Shown: positions 1-7,759 of the stretch, piece by piece
Layout: every line of letters begins with the position of its first letter
How positions within the stretch are numbered: position 1 is the first letter of the stretch
Origin: Chrysochromulina tobinii
Taxonomy: Eukaryota; Haptophyta; Prymnesiales; Chrysochromulinaceae
Direction of reading: 5' to 3'
NCBI GenBank assembly: GCA_001275005.1
Contig: JWZX01002356.1
Span: forward strand, 1-14,709
DNA: 14,709 nucleotides
Made by a program: the position numbers and the translations under genes
Notes under the pieces: generated by a model
Database searches by the model: none
Told to the model about the DNA's origin: nothing
The model's input: the letters and a program-made list of their open reading frames with translations, nothing else

Positions 1-499
1 CCTGGTTGGGCCCCTGTGGTAGCTCTGCCAACAGTCTCATCACACGTTGAGTTCACGGCCGCTTAACTGTTGGGGTCAAGCGGCATTACAGATTTGTGAT
101 GTTTGGATTTTCTTCGATCCCTTCGAGCAAAAAATGCTCTCTCCAGCATTTAGCCTATTGATGGTGAGTGCAATGCAACCCAACACATTCTACCGCGCCG
201 CCGTGGGCCATCCTGCTGCCGGCTGCGAATGCAGCGCGCACGACCGCCCATCCGTGACTCTCTGTCCCATCTGCGCCGGCGTGAGCGCCCAGCTGGTCGC
301 TCATTCATGTCTCGTATGCTGATGCGCGCACAAGCTGCAGACGCTAATGATCGTATCGCGTTGTGTGTGGCAGCACAACAACCCCCGTACGCGCACTCCC
401 ATGTACCCCATGAAGCGCTTGCTCGATGCCGAGACCGAGAACTTGGGAGCAACTCACTTTCAGTGATGAGCTTCACCCCGGCTTGCACGCGTGACAGTA
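1..499. other. Upstream region without a confident gene
   Basis: No open frame here shows convincing coding character apart from the weak micro-ORF at 134-322. Reading frames on both strands give arginine- and cysteine-rich translations without recognisable domains. The segment at about 119-157 shares two short blocks with the start of the CbbY-like gene (CTTCGAGCAAAA and AGCCTATTGAT). I see no tRNA, CRISPR array or clear promoter motif. Confidence 0.5.
134..322 (+). CDS. Possible small Cys-rich secreted peptide or decayed gene start
   Basis: An ATG at 134 opens a 62-codon frame. It starts with a short hydrophobic leader (MLSPAFSLLMVSAM) and continues with several cysteines in CxC and CxxC spacing (CEC, CPIC, CLVC). 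The leader resembles that of the CbbY-like gene at 1384: the block AGCCTATTGAT is read in the same phase in both, giving SLLM here and SLLI there. ATGGTGAGT at 161-169 also looks like a splice donor, so this could be a first exon or an abandoned duplicate of a gene start. No known family is recognised. It may equally be a chance ORF. Confidence 0.2.
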   Translation: MLSPAFSLLMVSAMQPNTFYRAAVGHPAAGCECSAHDRPSVTLCPICAGVSAQLVAHSCLVC

Positions 500-1247
500 A
501 TGATGCCGGTTGCCATGATATTGTCGTTCCTCGACACCGTCGTCGTCACGCGACGGCGGCGTCGAGTGACTTCTTTTGCGGCCCGTCTGGTCTCGGTCGC
601 GGATATCGAGGGAGGGAGGCTCGAGAGTGCGGCCGATGAGGCGCGCGGAGCGGCGGACGCGCGGCCACACCAGGAAGTGGCGGACGCGGAGGCGGCCCGC
701 GACCTCGACGCCGCATGGCGTGCGGAGGAGGTTGTTGACCACCTCGAAGAGCTGGAGGTCGAGGGAGCCGCGATCGCGGCGGCCGCGGCCGCGGCCGAGC
801 GGGCGCGCGCGCTCCAGCACGAGGATCAGCGGCTCGACTTTCTCGCGGCACGCGTCGAGCGCGAGCTCGGGCGCGGGGACTGGCGCGTCTGGCTCCTCGC
901 GTGCGCGTACGCGGGGCGCCTCACAGCCGCGATGAGCGTGTCCGACGCCAGGGACGTGGCCAATCGGGCCATGCGGGACGCGGTTCCCTTGCTGTTCTGG
1001 GGGCGGCGCCCACGGGGTGTTTCTCTACGGGTTGGCGCGCGAGTACGGGCGGGGCGCGCGCGGTCGTGGCGGAGAGAGCTCACGCCCGCTGGCCTGGATG
1101 GTCGGCCTTCTCGAGGCCAGCGGGTTGCGCGAGACGGTGGCGTGCATCACCGGATCGGGCCGAACGGACGAGCGCGCTACTGTCGAGGTGCTCTTGAGGA
1201 GGCGGCTCGAGGAGTGCAAGTGCTTGGACGTGTGCCGCCGGGGCTGA
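500..1247 (+). CDS. Ala/Glu/Arg-rich protein of unknown function, frame broken near 1001
   Basis: I do not recognise this protein. From the ATG at 500 the frame runs through a short hydrophobic start and an arginine run. It then has a long lysine-free alanine/glutamate/arginine region that looks helical or coiled-coil (about 600-870), and then a more globular stretch (WRVWLLACAYAGRLTAAM). Codons in this frame nearly all end in G or C, which supports real coding. At a run of five Gs at 999-1003 the good frame stops being protein-like. It continues one base later as a globular segment (GAHGVFLYGLAREYG, then LAWMVGLLEASGLRE) ending at the stop at 1245-1247. Skipping one G gives a continuous product of about 248 residues. 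The break could be a sequencing error, a real mutation making a pseudogene, or an unrecognised splice. The 3' end lies 136 bases before the CbbY-like start on the same strand. Its amino-acid make-up differs strongly from the lysine-containing neighbour. Confidence 0.5.
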
Positions 1248-1383
1248 GCAGTGGACGTGAGCAGTGGCGAAAAAGGACGACGCCGTGTCGGCTAGCATCT
1301 TCTCTTCCATCTCCTTCGACGAAGGAAACGAATCTTCACGGTGTACGTTTTGCACGATTGAGAGACCTAAACCTAAAAGCAAA

Positions 1384-2325
1384 ATGTCTTCGAGCAAAAT
1401 GGTGAGCCTATTGATCGCTGTCCCGGCGCTACGGGTGTCGCGAATCGGTGTCGCGAGTAAAATACAAATGTGCGCATCACCTGGCTTCAAGGCAGCTCTC
1501 CTCTTCGACTGTGACGGCGTGCTCGTCGAGACCGAGGAGCTTCATCGCCGAGCGTACAACCAGGCATTCGACGAGTTTGGTCTGCAGATCGATGGGAAGC
1601 CTGTCGTGTGGTCCAAAGAATACTACGCCCACCTCGCAAACACGATTGGCGGTGGCAAACCTAAGATGCGCTACCACTTCACTGGCCTCGGCGCGCCGGA
1701 GTCCACTGTGAAGCACCCAGACACGGTGGCGTCTTGGCCAGCTGTGACCAAAAGACAAGGCGAGAAAGCAGTGCCAAAAGACGAGGCCGCCGGCATGCTG
1801 CTCATCGACGAGTTGCAGGACTTCAAGACAGAGTGCTACAAAAAGCTGGTCACGACCGCGCCGCCGCGTCCCGGCATCCTCGAGCTGATGGACGCTGCGA
1901 TCGCCATGCCCGGCCTGGCAGTCGGTATTTGTTCGGCATCGACGCGAGGTGGCTTCGAGAAGGTGGTGAACTCGGTGGTCGGGCGAGAGCGACTGGCTAA
2001 GCTTGACGTCATCATTGCAGGCGACGACGTCTCCAAGAAGAAGCCACACCCCGAGATCTATAACCTCGCCTCCTCGCGCCTAGGAGTGCCCAAGGAGGCA
2101 TGCATTGTGGTGGAGGATTCGATTGTTGGCCTGCGCGCGGCCAAGGCGGCGGGGATGAGGTGCGTCATCACTTACACGGAGGAGACGGCAGGCAATGACT
2201 TTTACGCTGAAGGGGCGGATGCGGCGCTGCTCGACTTGAGCAGCGGGGTGGGCATCGATGCTCTCTTCTCGCCAGACGTCAAATTGCGCCCCGTTCTCCT
2301 CGAGAGCGTCCGTGACAAACCTTGA
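1384..2325 (+). CDS. cbbY: CbbY-like HAD phosphatase (xylulose-1,5-bisphosphate phosphatase type), probably plastid-targeted
   Basis: This is a 313-residue haloacid-dehalogenase-superfamily hydrolase. Motif I is FDCDGVLVETE (nucleophile Asp42, acid/base Asp44). Motif II is the Ser in CSAST (about 184-187). Motif III is the Lys in KKKPHPE (218-224). Motif IV is VVEDSIVGL (about 242-250). The cap domain carries IGGGKPKM (89-95), a stretch that I associate with plant and algal CbbY. Characterised CbbY enzymes dephosphorylate xylulose-1,5-bisphosphate, a misfire product that inhibits Rubisco. The first in-frame ATG is at 1384; codons upstream to 1264 begin only with GTG and are not needed. The first 30 or so residues, with a short hydrophobic stretch (MVSLLIAVPAL) followed by basic and hydroxylated residues, look like a targeting leader. 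That fits a plastid enzyme but is inference. The whole domain is continuous, with no intron or frame problem. The family assignment is strong; the exact substrate is by homology only. Confidence 0.9.
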   Translation: MSSSKMVSLLIAVPALRVSRIGVASKIQMCASPGFKAALLFDCDGVLVETEELHRRAYNQAFDEFGLQIDGKPVVWSKEYYAHLANTIGGGKPKMRYHFTGLGAPESTVKHPDTVASWPAVTKRQGEKAVPKDEAAGMLLIDELQDFKTECYKKLVTTAPPRPGILELMDAAIAMPGLAVGICSASTRGGFEKVVNSVVGRERLAKLDVIIAGDDVSKKKPHPEIYNLASSRLGVPKEACIVVEDSIVGLRAAKAAGMRCVITYTEETAGNDFYAEGADAALLDLSSGVGIDALFSPDVKLRPVLLESVRDKP

Positions 2326-2792
2326 TCCGAGCTTCAGGTTCAGCCATGACACGTGGGAATCAACGGTCCTAGGAGCGGGACAAACTGTGGCCGAGCTGGG
2401 TTCATATTTCAACCATTGAGCTCACTACTGTATTTAATTTTTTAAAGCCCCTGGGGGGCCAGGGCCGCCCGCAGCAGCCAGCACATGTGGTATCATCCGA
2501 TTTGTGGCGAGATGAATTAACTATTAAGTGACGACGGCATGCCACATGGAAACGGGGGCTTGCGCGCGTTACTTTGCAAGTCAAGTGCTTGCACTACAAG
2601 ACCAGTACAGTGTTTTTGCTTGCTTTCTTTCTGGCACGGGCACGTAAAGTCGTAACAGTGTAGCACACAACTCAGTGCCGTGTTGCACCGGATGTCGCGC
2701 ATTGAATGAGCGTGGTTCGGTCATGTGGGGGCCGAACTTGGTGCCCTCCCTCAGGCCCGCATCGCCATACATGTACTCGCGTGACTGATTGT
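2326..2792. other. Convergent intergenic region (3' flanks)
   Basis: This 467-base gap separates two converging genes, the CbbY-like phosphatase (+) and the EF-hand/CNB gene (-), so it should hold both 3' untranslated regions. It is richer in A and T than the coding regions. It contains a six-base-stem inverted repeat (CCCTGG at 2449-2454, CCAGGG at 2459-2464) next to a T/A-rich stretch. The short ORFs here look like chance. I see no RNA gene. Confidence 0.6.
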
Positions 2793-4118
2793 CTATAGGA
2801 TGTCTTGTGGGGCGTCTGCAACCTGCTCCTTGAACACGTTCCCATCGGAATAGCCTGCCACCTGCTCCTTGAACACTTCTTTTAGCGAGCCTACGAAGAT
2901 CTCAAATTGCTGGACTGAGATGTAGAGGGTGCACAGCTGGCTCGTTGCCGTGACACTTGCGGAACGCGGCTCGTTCCTTATTAGCGCGAGCTCGCCGAAG
3001 CAGGCACCTTGACTCAGACTGGCGAACGTCTTCTGCTCGCCTGACTCCTCGTCACGACGCACCACCGTGGCAGTCCCGTTCATCACAATGTAGACTTTGT
3101 CTGCTGCCACATCGCCCTGCTCGAAGACGTGATCGCCCTCCTTAAAGTTCGCATACTCCATCCTATCGAGCATCAAATGCAGATCCGTGGGCTGCAGGCG
3201 CGAGAAGGCGTCTACCTTGGCAAGCGTCGCGACCGCGCGGTCGCGCACGGCTTTCTTGCGCGGGCGACGTGCCGGCTGGGGCGTCGCTTGTGGGTCGGAT
3301 GGGCCGCCTCCGTCGAGCAACAAATCCAGCAAATACTCAAACTCGTCCCACGTGAGATCGCCGGAGCCGTCCAGATCGACCTTCTTGAACATGAGGCCCA
3401 CCTCACTCTGTTTGTGACCGCCAAAGAACCGTTTGAGAGATTCCCATCTCTCGCCCACGGTCTTTTTCCACTCTGTATAGGAGACAGAGCCACTCTTGTC
3501 GGCGTCAATCGACTGGAATATATCCTTCAGCTGGGCCTTGGCTTCCTCCCCCTCTTCATCACTGTCCTCCGCATACATCTCAAGAATCGAAGCTGCAATT
3601 GGATTGCCATCAGCGTCCTTTTCCCTCGTCAAGACCTTGAAAAACTGGTCGCGGCTCACAAACCCGTCAGTTCCAACCAAGATGAGCATTTGTTGCAAGT
3701 GGAAGTCGGACACATTATGCCCCAGCTCCTTTGCAACATGCTTCAAGTCATCCAGGTCAATGTACCCTTTTGCCTTGCGGTCAAACCGTGCGAACAGCTT
3801 CAGGATTTCCTCTCGGCTATCGATCTTGGACATGTTACCCGTCATCATCAGCATGAACTCGGGAAACTCGATTTGGCCCGATCCATCCGCATCCACCTGT
3901 TTGATGATCTTCTCCATCTCGTCCTTACTCGTGTCGAAGCCGAGGGCCTTCATGGCGGCCTTGAGCTCCTTGTAATTGATGGCGCCAGAGCCATCGGAAT
4001 CAAACAAGTTGAAGGCTTCGCGGATCTCGTCGATTTGTTCATCCGTAAACGATTTCACCTTGGCCACACCGCCACTCTCGCGAGACGCGCGACGGCCGCG
4101 ACGTGGGTACTCCTGCAT
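2793..4118 (-). CDS. Centrin-like multi-EF-hand protein fused to a cyclic-nucleotide-binding domain
   Basis: This is a 441-residue protein. Residues 22-165 resemble centrin. EF1 (40-51, [12 protein letters not shown]) and EF2 (76-87, [12 protein letters not shown]) are canonical. EF3 (113-124, [12 protein letters not shown]) has lost calcium ligands. EF4 (around 147-160) is shortened and probably inactive. A short acidic linker leads to two more canonical loops, EF5 (205-216, [12 protein letters not shown]) and EF6 (248-259, [12 protein letters not shown]). After a Pro/Arg/Lys linker comes a cyclic-nucleotide-binding domain (about 305-415). Its phosphate-binding cassette is intact ([16 protein letters not shown], 374-389), including the Glu and Arg that contact the ribose and phosphate in PKA/PKG-type domains. 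No kinase or channel segment is visible, so it looks like a sensor or adaptor responding to both Ca2+ and cAMP or cGMP. The start is the first in-frame ATG (4118); the frame stays open upstream to 4301 without another ATG. The last 26 residues contain an in-frame duplication of VFKEQVA. It is divergent from the nuclease gene. Confidence 0.88.
   Translation of the reverse strand: MQEYPRRGRRASRESGGVAKVKSFTDEQIDEIREAFNLFDSDGSGAINYKELKAAMKALGFDTSKDEMEKIIKQVDADGSGQIEFPEFMLMMTGNMSKIDSREEILKLFARFDRKAKGYIDLDDLKHVAKELGHNVSDFHLQQMLILVGTDGFVSRDQFFKVLTREKDADGNPIAASILEMYAEDSDEEGEEAKAQLKDIFQSIDADKSGSVSYTEWKKTVGERWESLKRFFGGHKQSEVGLMFKKVDLDGSGDLTWDEFEYLLDLLLDGGGPSDPQATPQPARRPRKKAVRDRAVATLAKVDAFSRLQPTDLHLMLDRMEYANFKEGDHVFEQGDVAADKVYIVMNGTATVVRRDEESGEQKTFASLSQGACFGELALIRNEPRSASVTATSQLCTLYISVQQFEIFVGSLKEVFKEQVAGYSDGNVFKEQVADAPQDIL
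2821..2876 (-). repeat. In-frame 39-bp tandem duplication at the 3' end of the EF-hand/CNB gene
   Basis: The 17-base block ACCTGCTCCTTGAACAC occurs at 2821-2837 and again at 2860-2876, an offset of exactly 39 bases (13 codons). It encodes VFKEQVA twice in the C-terminal tail of the protein. Because the offset is a multiple of three the reading frame is preserved. The near-identity of the copies suggests a fairly recent slippage or duplication. Confidence 0.8.
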
Positions 4119-4454
4119 ATGGAAACAAGGCTGCCAGCATGAACCTGATGAATCCCAAATTGCACTCGTCCGCGAAATTCTCCGAAAAGTCACCGATACG
4201 GGAAGAATTTGGAAGGTCGCTAAAATTACAATTGTACAATGCGTGTAGTCGAGGCCGGAGGAGATGGTAGCGCGAGCGAGCGACCCGCCCCGGACCCCCA
4301 ATTAGTGACCGATAAGGCGGATATGCATAATTTGGCTTCTGTGAAAGGCTAGGAGAAAGTGTGATGTTCACAAGCACGGGAGGAACGCGAATTTAGAGTC
4401 GATCAAGGAGCATGAGCCCGTGATCAGAGGCCTGCTCACTTCAAGACCCTCTTC
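4119..4454. promoter_or_regulatory. Shared divergent upstream region
   Basis: These 336 bases lie between the starts of the EF-hand/CNB gene (-) and the nuclease gene (+), so they should carry both promoters. Local A/T-rich patches stand out, including the perfect 10-base palindrome TACAATTGTA at 4227-4236 and ATATGCATAATTTGG around 4320. I cannot assign a TATA box or factor site with confidence. The minus-strand frame of the EF-hand gene is open into this region but lacks an ATG there. Confidence 0.4.
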
Positions 4455-5675
4455 ATGGGAGTCAAATCGCTGCCGCAGCTTTATCTCTCTTTGGCCGTAA
4501 GCACCACGCAGCGGCCCGCATCGGTAGTGCGCATGCTCAGCAGCACCAGCAGCACCAGCAGCACCAGCAGCACCAGCACCAGCACCAGCACCAGCACCAG
4601 CAGCGGTGTGACCGTCACTGACGACGGCAAAGTGCTGCTTCGCTCGGGCAAGCAGCTGCGGCTGAGTCCATCCTCTATCTCAGCGTTTGAGCAATGCCCG
4701 CTACTATTCAAGCTTCGGCATATCGACCGTAAGCCCGAACCAGCCACTCCTGAACTCGCAGCAGGCATCCTCGTTCATGAGACGTTAGCAGAGCTCTTCA
4801 CGCGGCCGCCTCAGCAGCGGAAGCTCGAGGTCGCGCAGACAATTTTCCGAGAGCGGTGGCGCGAGCAGCGGCGAAGCAAGCGATACGGACCGCTCTTCGG
4901 TCTCGGCGGAGAGAACGGCCTTACCCCCGATGACGAGCGGCCACGTGCGCACGTGGATGTCGAGCGAGAACGGGCGTGGGGCCTAAAGGCCTTCGAGACG
5001 CTGCGCTCCTACTTTACGCTCGAGAGCCCTGCGCGCCTCTCTCCCATGGGTTGCGAGACTAAAGTCGCCGCCGAAATCCCGAGCGCGTGCGAGACGGACG
5101 CCGCCATCCCGATCACAGGTACCATCGACAGGATCGACGTCGCTGAAGCCCTCGTTGAGATCGGCGCCGACGGGAGCAGCAGTAGTGATGGGAGCAGCAG
5201 CAGTGATGGGAGGAGCAGCAGCATGGGCGACAGAAGTGCCGGCACCAGCGACAACGCTGATGGCAGCAGTAGCAGCGGTCGTCCACCAGCATTCGTCGTA
5301 GTCGACTACAAGACGGGAAAGGCACCGCCGCCGCAATTCCGGAACGACAGCTTCTTTCAGCTCCAGATCTATGCCCTCCTGCTGCAAGAGACTGGCCGAC
5401 GGGCGAATACACTGCGCCTCCTCTTCCTTGGTGGCGGTGGCGCAGTGTTCGAGCAGCGCATGGACGACGAACTCCTCGAACAGACACGTGGTCGTCTGCG
5501 CGAGATTTGGCAACGCATGCTCCGCGCTTTTCGGCAGGATGCCTTCCCGCCAAATGCTGGCAGGCTGTGCGACTGGTGTGCTCACAGAGCCACATGCCCA
5601 GCCTTCGCCGGTGCCAGCAGCCCACCCGCGCAGGGCGATGGCGACGCCCAGGACGACGCCCCACCAGAGGTCTGA
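4455..5675 (+). CDS. RecB/Cas4-like PD-(D/E)XK nuclease with a four-cysteine Fe-S signature
   Basis: This is a 406-residue predicted exonuclease of the PD-(D/E)XK superfamily. The core begins LSPSSISAFEQCPLLFKLR (70-88; Cys81). It continues with GILVHETLAELF (His108), GTIDRID (Asp225), VVVDYKTGK (Asp284, Lys286) and a QLQIYALLL helix (Gln302, Tyr306). The C-terminus has LCDWCAHRATCPAF (Cys372, Cys375, Cys381). Together with Cys81 these make the four-cysteine arrangement seen in Cas4, AddB and other RecB-like nucleases that hold a 4Fe-4S cluster. Such enzymes degrade or trim DNA during repair. The overall pattern is very like single-domain bacterial 'RecB family exonucleases', particularly actinobacterial ones as I recall them, so transfer from bacteria or an organelle is possible. 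The first ATG (4455) gives a basic, hydroxylated leader that could direct it to an organelle; a second in-frame ATG at 4533 opens directly into a Ser/Thr repeat. A Ser/Gly/Asp-rich insertion (about 237-276) sits between the two catalytic strands. Confidence 0.85.
   Translation: MGVKSLPQLYLSLAVSTTQRPASVVRMLSSTSSTSSTSSTSTSTSTSTSSGVTVTDDGKVLLRSGKQLRLSPSSISAFEQCPLLFKLRHIDRKPEPATPELAAGILVHETLAELFTRPPQQRKLEVAQTIFRERWREQRRSKRYGPLFGLGGENGLTPDDERPRAHVDVERERAWGLKAFETLRSYFTLESPARLSPMGCETKVAAEIPSACETDAAIPITGTIDRIDVAEALVEIGADGSSSSDGSSSSDGRSSSMGDRSAGTSDNADGSSSSGRPPAFVVVDYKTGKAPPPQFRNDSFFQLQIYALLLQETGRRANTLRLLFLGGGGAVFEQRMDDELLEQTRGRLREIWQRMLRAFRQDAFPPNAGRLCDWCAHRATCPAFAGASSPPAQGDGDAQDDAPPEV
4539..4604 (+). 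repeat. Coding microsatellite (AGCAGCACC / AGCACC units)
   Basis: The start of the nuclease gene contains about four 9-base units (AGCAGCACC) followed by about five 6-base units (AGCACC). They encode a Ser/Thr tract that begins just after the second possible start codon. All unit lengths are multiples of three, so copy-number change alters length without breaking the frame. The tract lies before the conserved nuclease core and is probably a flexible or leader segment. Confidence 0.9.
5172..5225 (+). repeat. Three 18-bp units encoding Ser-rich insertion in the nuclease
   Basis: Three successive 18-base units encode GSSSSD, GSSSSD and GRSSSM. They lie inside a Ser/Gly/Asp-rich stretch between the catalytic GTIDRID and VVVDYKTGK strands of the nuclease. 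In family members I know these strands are joined by a short hairpin, so the repeat expands a loop beside the active site. Confidence 0.85.
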
Positions 5676-6346
5676 CAACAGCGTCCAGTCTGAGCGTTCC
5701 CGCTGTGCCACGCAGCCTGCAGCCAGCTATGAGCGCGGGCAACCGTGCGATCCCTGCATCTTAGGCGTGATGGCCGACGCTCCCGGCGGCGACGCTCGAG
5801 TCGACACGCGACTCTGATCGTAAACTGAACCGGAAATACGCGTATGCCGTACATATGATGCCGTAATTCTCGTTCGTTGTGTGTGTCGGTTCCATCTTCC
5901 ATGTACTTGTCATGTTCATGATCGGTCGCGCGATACCGCTCGACGAAGTCCGAAAAGTACCAAGCAGCCGAGAGCAACTTAATCGCATGCCCGCCGGCGG
6001 TACGAGGTATGTTAAAGCATAAAAAATGGCCGCCCCCGCGCGCCGCGACCGGGAAGTTGGCGGGTGAAGACGCGTCACGGAAACGCGCGGAGGACTTAAG
6101 CGCGACCCGACAAACGACACCGTATCACCGCGCCCATATTGACCATACTGCATCTGCATCTCCGCACGGCTGGCAACGCTTTTACCGCCCACCCGCGATC
6201 CCGAACCGGAGACGCGAGACGTCGTGCCGCCTCGTCTCATGCTGACATACTCCATGCAAGAACCATGCAGAAAGGGTTCCTCTCATACTCTGCACATTTC
6301 GGTGTCCAAGTGCAGCACAGCCTCTCTCGATCACTCTCTTGACATG
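5676..6346. other. Convergent intergenic region, no supported gene
   Basis: This 671-base gap lies between the ends of the nuclease gene (+) and the thioredoxin-fold gene (-). Open frames on both strands reach 164 codons, but their translations have no recognisable domain or consistent codon bias and overlap each other. A/T-rich patches (for example around 6010-6030, GCATAAAAAATGG) could be promoter or 3'-end signals. I see no tRNA or structured RNA. A small lineage-specific gene here cannot be excluded. Confidence 0.5.
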
Positions 6347-7675
6347 TCACTCAAACTCCTCCGCCTCGACCTCCTCCTCGGCGGGCGCGTCGCCCTCGCC
6401 TCCTTCCTCCAGAGCGCTGCCGCTCACGCCGCCGCCCTCGCTGCCATCCCCGCCGCCCGCGTCCGCCTCGTCGCTCGTCTCCTCGACGATATTATTGGCA
6501 GCCGCCTCCTCCTGCACCATCTTCTGGCGCGGCTGCTGCTCGGCCTCTTTGATGAGCTTCTCGCGTTCAGCGCGCATCTTCTTGAGCTCTGCGTCTGAAA
6601 GTGTTTTGCTCGGAGGGTCTGTGGGGGCTGAGCGTTGATAGCTCTGCTCAGGGCGTGGGCTGGATGGCGGCGTGGGCAGGCGCTTCGGGCGTGCGGCCGG
6701 CCGCTTGACAAGCTTGTGGAAGTCGGGCGGCACCTCCGCCGTGGCTTTGAGGGCGGCCCGAATGGAAGACAGGCTGCTGCTCACATCGCGCAGCCCGCCA
6801 CCTAGCAGCATCGCCGCGACCGGCGGCTGATCGCTGTCGTCGTCGCCGCCGCCCTCCTCCTCCCCATCAGTGGTCTTAGGGCTCGGCTCCGGCGCGCCCA
6901 CCGGGCGCGGCAGCTGCTTGAGCAGCAGCACCGTGGCCTCGCTCGCTGTGGGCGGGGGCACCCCTCCCGGCAGGTCGAGCATCAACGAAGTCTTCGTCTC
7001 GTCGAGTTTCACCACGCGTATCCGCCGCTCTGTCGCCGCCAGCTGCAGGATTGCCGCACGCTCTGCGTCGACGAGACGCCCTGTCTGGGAGAGCACGACC
7101 ACACACCACGGTTTGCGCACACACTGGCTCTCGAACTGCTCGCTTGTCGTCGGCGAGAAGACTTTTGCCGGCGTGACGCTCGTGGCCCACTTGGCCAGCT
7201 CCGCACCGTTACTGAGGACATTGCGACCCGCAATTTGTGGAACGGCGCCGTTGGCCATGGCGAGCACCTTGGGGCCGTACGATGGTTCTCTGAGTTTGAA
7301 GCGCTCGTAAGTGGTTTTGCCGCTTGGCAGCACCTTCGCACAGTCAAGGGTGCCAAACTTGAAGCCACTCAATGCGCCCTCAGCAGCGTAGAAGACAGGC
7401 GAAGCTTTCCTCTCCTTGGTGCACTCGATGAGCCAGGGCTCGCCCGAGTAGAAGACGTCTTTAAGGGCTGCGGTGTCCTCTAGCGAGAGTGCTACCACCT
7501 TGGAGGCCATCGCGTAGTAAACGCCACCTGCAATGGCCAGAACAGAGACCACGATCGCGGAAAAGATGCCGTACTGTACGGGCGACGCATTGCCAGAGGT
7601 GACGTCGACAATGAGCTGCTCGAGCTGCGAATCTCCCTTGCGTGCCACCTTCGGCTTGCGCGGAGGCGGCGGCAT
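6347..7675 (-). CDS. Single-pass membrane protein with thioredoxin-like domain(s) lacking CxxC
   Basis: This is a 442-residue protein starting at the ATG at 7675; the frame is open further upstream to 7813 but passes through a (TCAAG)n repeat. A basic Pro/Lys-rich N-terminus is followed by one transmembrane helix (about 36-57). The next 200 residues look like a thioredoxin fold. WLIECTKERKASPVFY begins a strand-helix unit, FKFGTLDCAKVLPSGKTTYERFKL resembles the 'time-to-target' strand of thioredoxin-like domains, and KPWCVVVLSQTG (188-199) begins what may be a second unit. This resembles the lumenal thioredoxin-like part of some DnaJ-family membrane proteins, but no J domain is present. No CxxC pair is visible, so redox catalysis is unlikely; a binding or scaffold role is inferred. 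The C-terminal 120 residues have a Lys/Arg/Glu helix (about 358-392) and end in a Gly/Glu-rich acidic tail. It lies 205 bases downstream of the carboxypeptidase gene on the same strand. Confidence 0.75.
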   Translation of the reverse strand: MPPPPRKPKVARKGDSQLEQLIVDVTSGNASPVQYGIFSAIVVSVLAIAGGVYYAMASKVVALSLEDTAALKDVFYSGEPWLIECTKERKASPVFYAAEGALSGFKFGTLDCAKVLPSGKTTYERFKLREPSYGPKVLAMANGAVPQIAGRNVLSNGAELAKWATSVTPAKVFSPTTSEQFESQCVRKPWCVVVLSQTGRLVDAERAAILQLAATERRIRVVKLDETKTSLMLDLPGGVPPPTASEATVLLLKQLPRPVGAPEPSPKTTDGEEEGGGDDDSDQPPVAAMLLGGGLRDVSSSLSSIRAALKATAEVPPDFHKLVKRPAARPKRLPTPPSSPRPEQSYQRSAPTDPPSKTLSDAELKKMRAEREKLIKEAEQQPRQKMVQEEAAANNIVEETSDEADAGGGDGSEGGGVSGSALEEGGEGDAPAEEEVEAEEFE

Positions 7676-7759
7676 CGAGTGATTGTCCGTGTGGAGTGCT
7701 TGGGTGCGAGATGAGAGGGACACGTGGCTATGGTCGACAAAACATGAATCTTTTGGGAA

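Noticed and set aside
1264-1383. N-terminal extension of the CbbY-like protein from a GTG codon
   Set aside because: A GTG start is unlikely in a eukaryotic nuclear gene. The first ATG (1384) already gives a complete domain and a leader-like N-terminus.
2447-2465. Bacterial-style terminator hairpin
   Set aside because: The stem is only six bases and the window is eukaryotic. It is also more than 300 bases from the end of the minus-strand gene, so a terminator role is not supported.
3129-4142. 337-codon open frame on the plus strand
   Set aside because: It lies exactly antisense to the EF-hand/CNB gene, whose protein has clear domains. The antisense translation has none; it is open because of the sense codon usage.
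4983-5711. Long minus-strand frames over the nuclease gene
   Set aside because: They are mirror images of the coding repeats (runs of Leu, Cys or Ala) and of GC-rich codons. No domain is present and the sense frame carries the catalytic motifs.
5761-6255. 164-codon minus-strand frame in the convergent gap
   Set aside because: No domain, mixed codon bias, and it competes with several equally open overlapping frames, so I could not support it as a gene.
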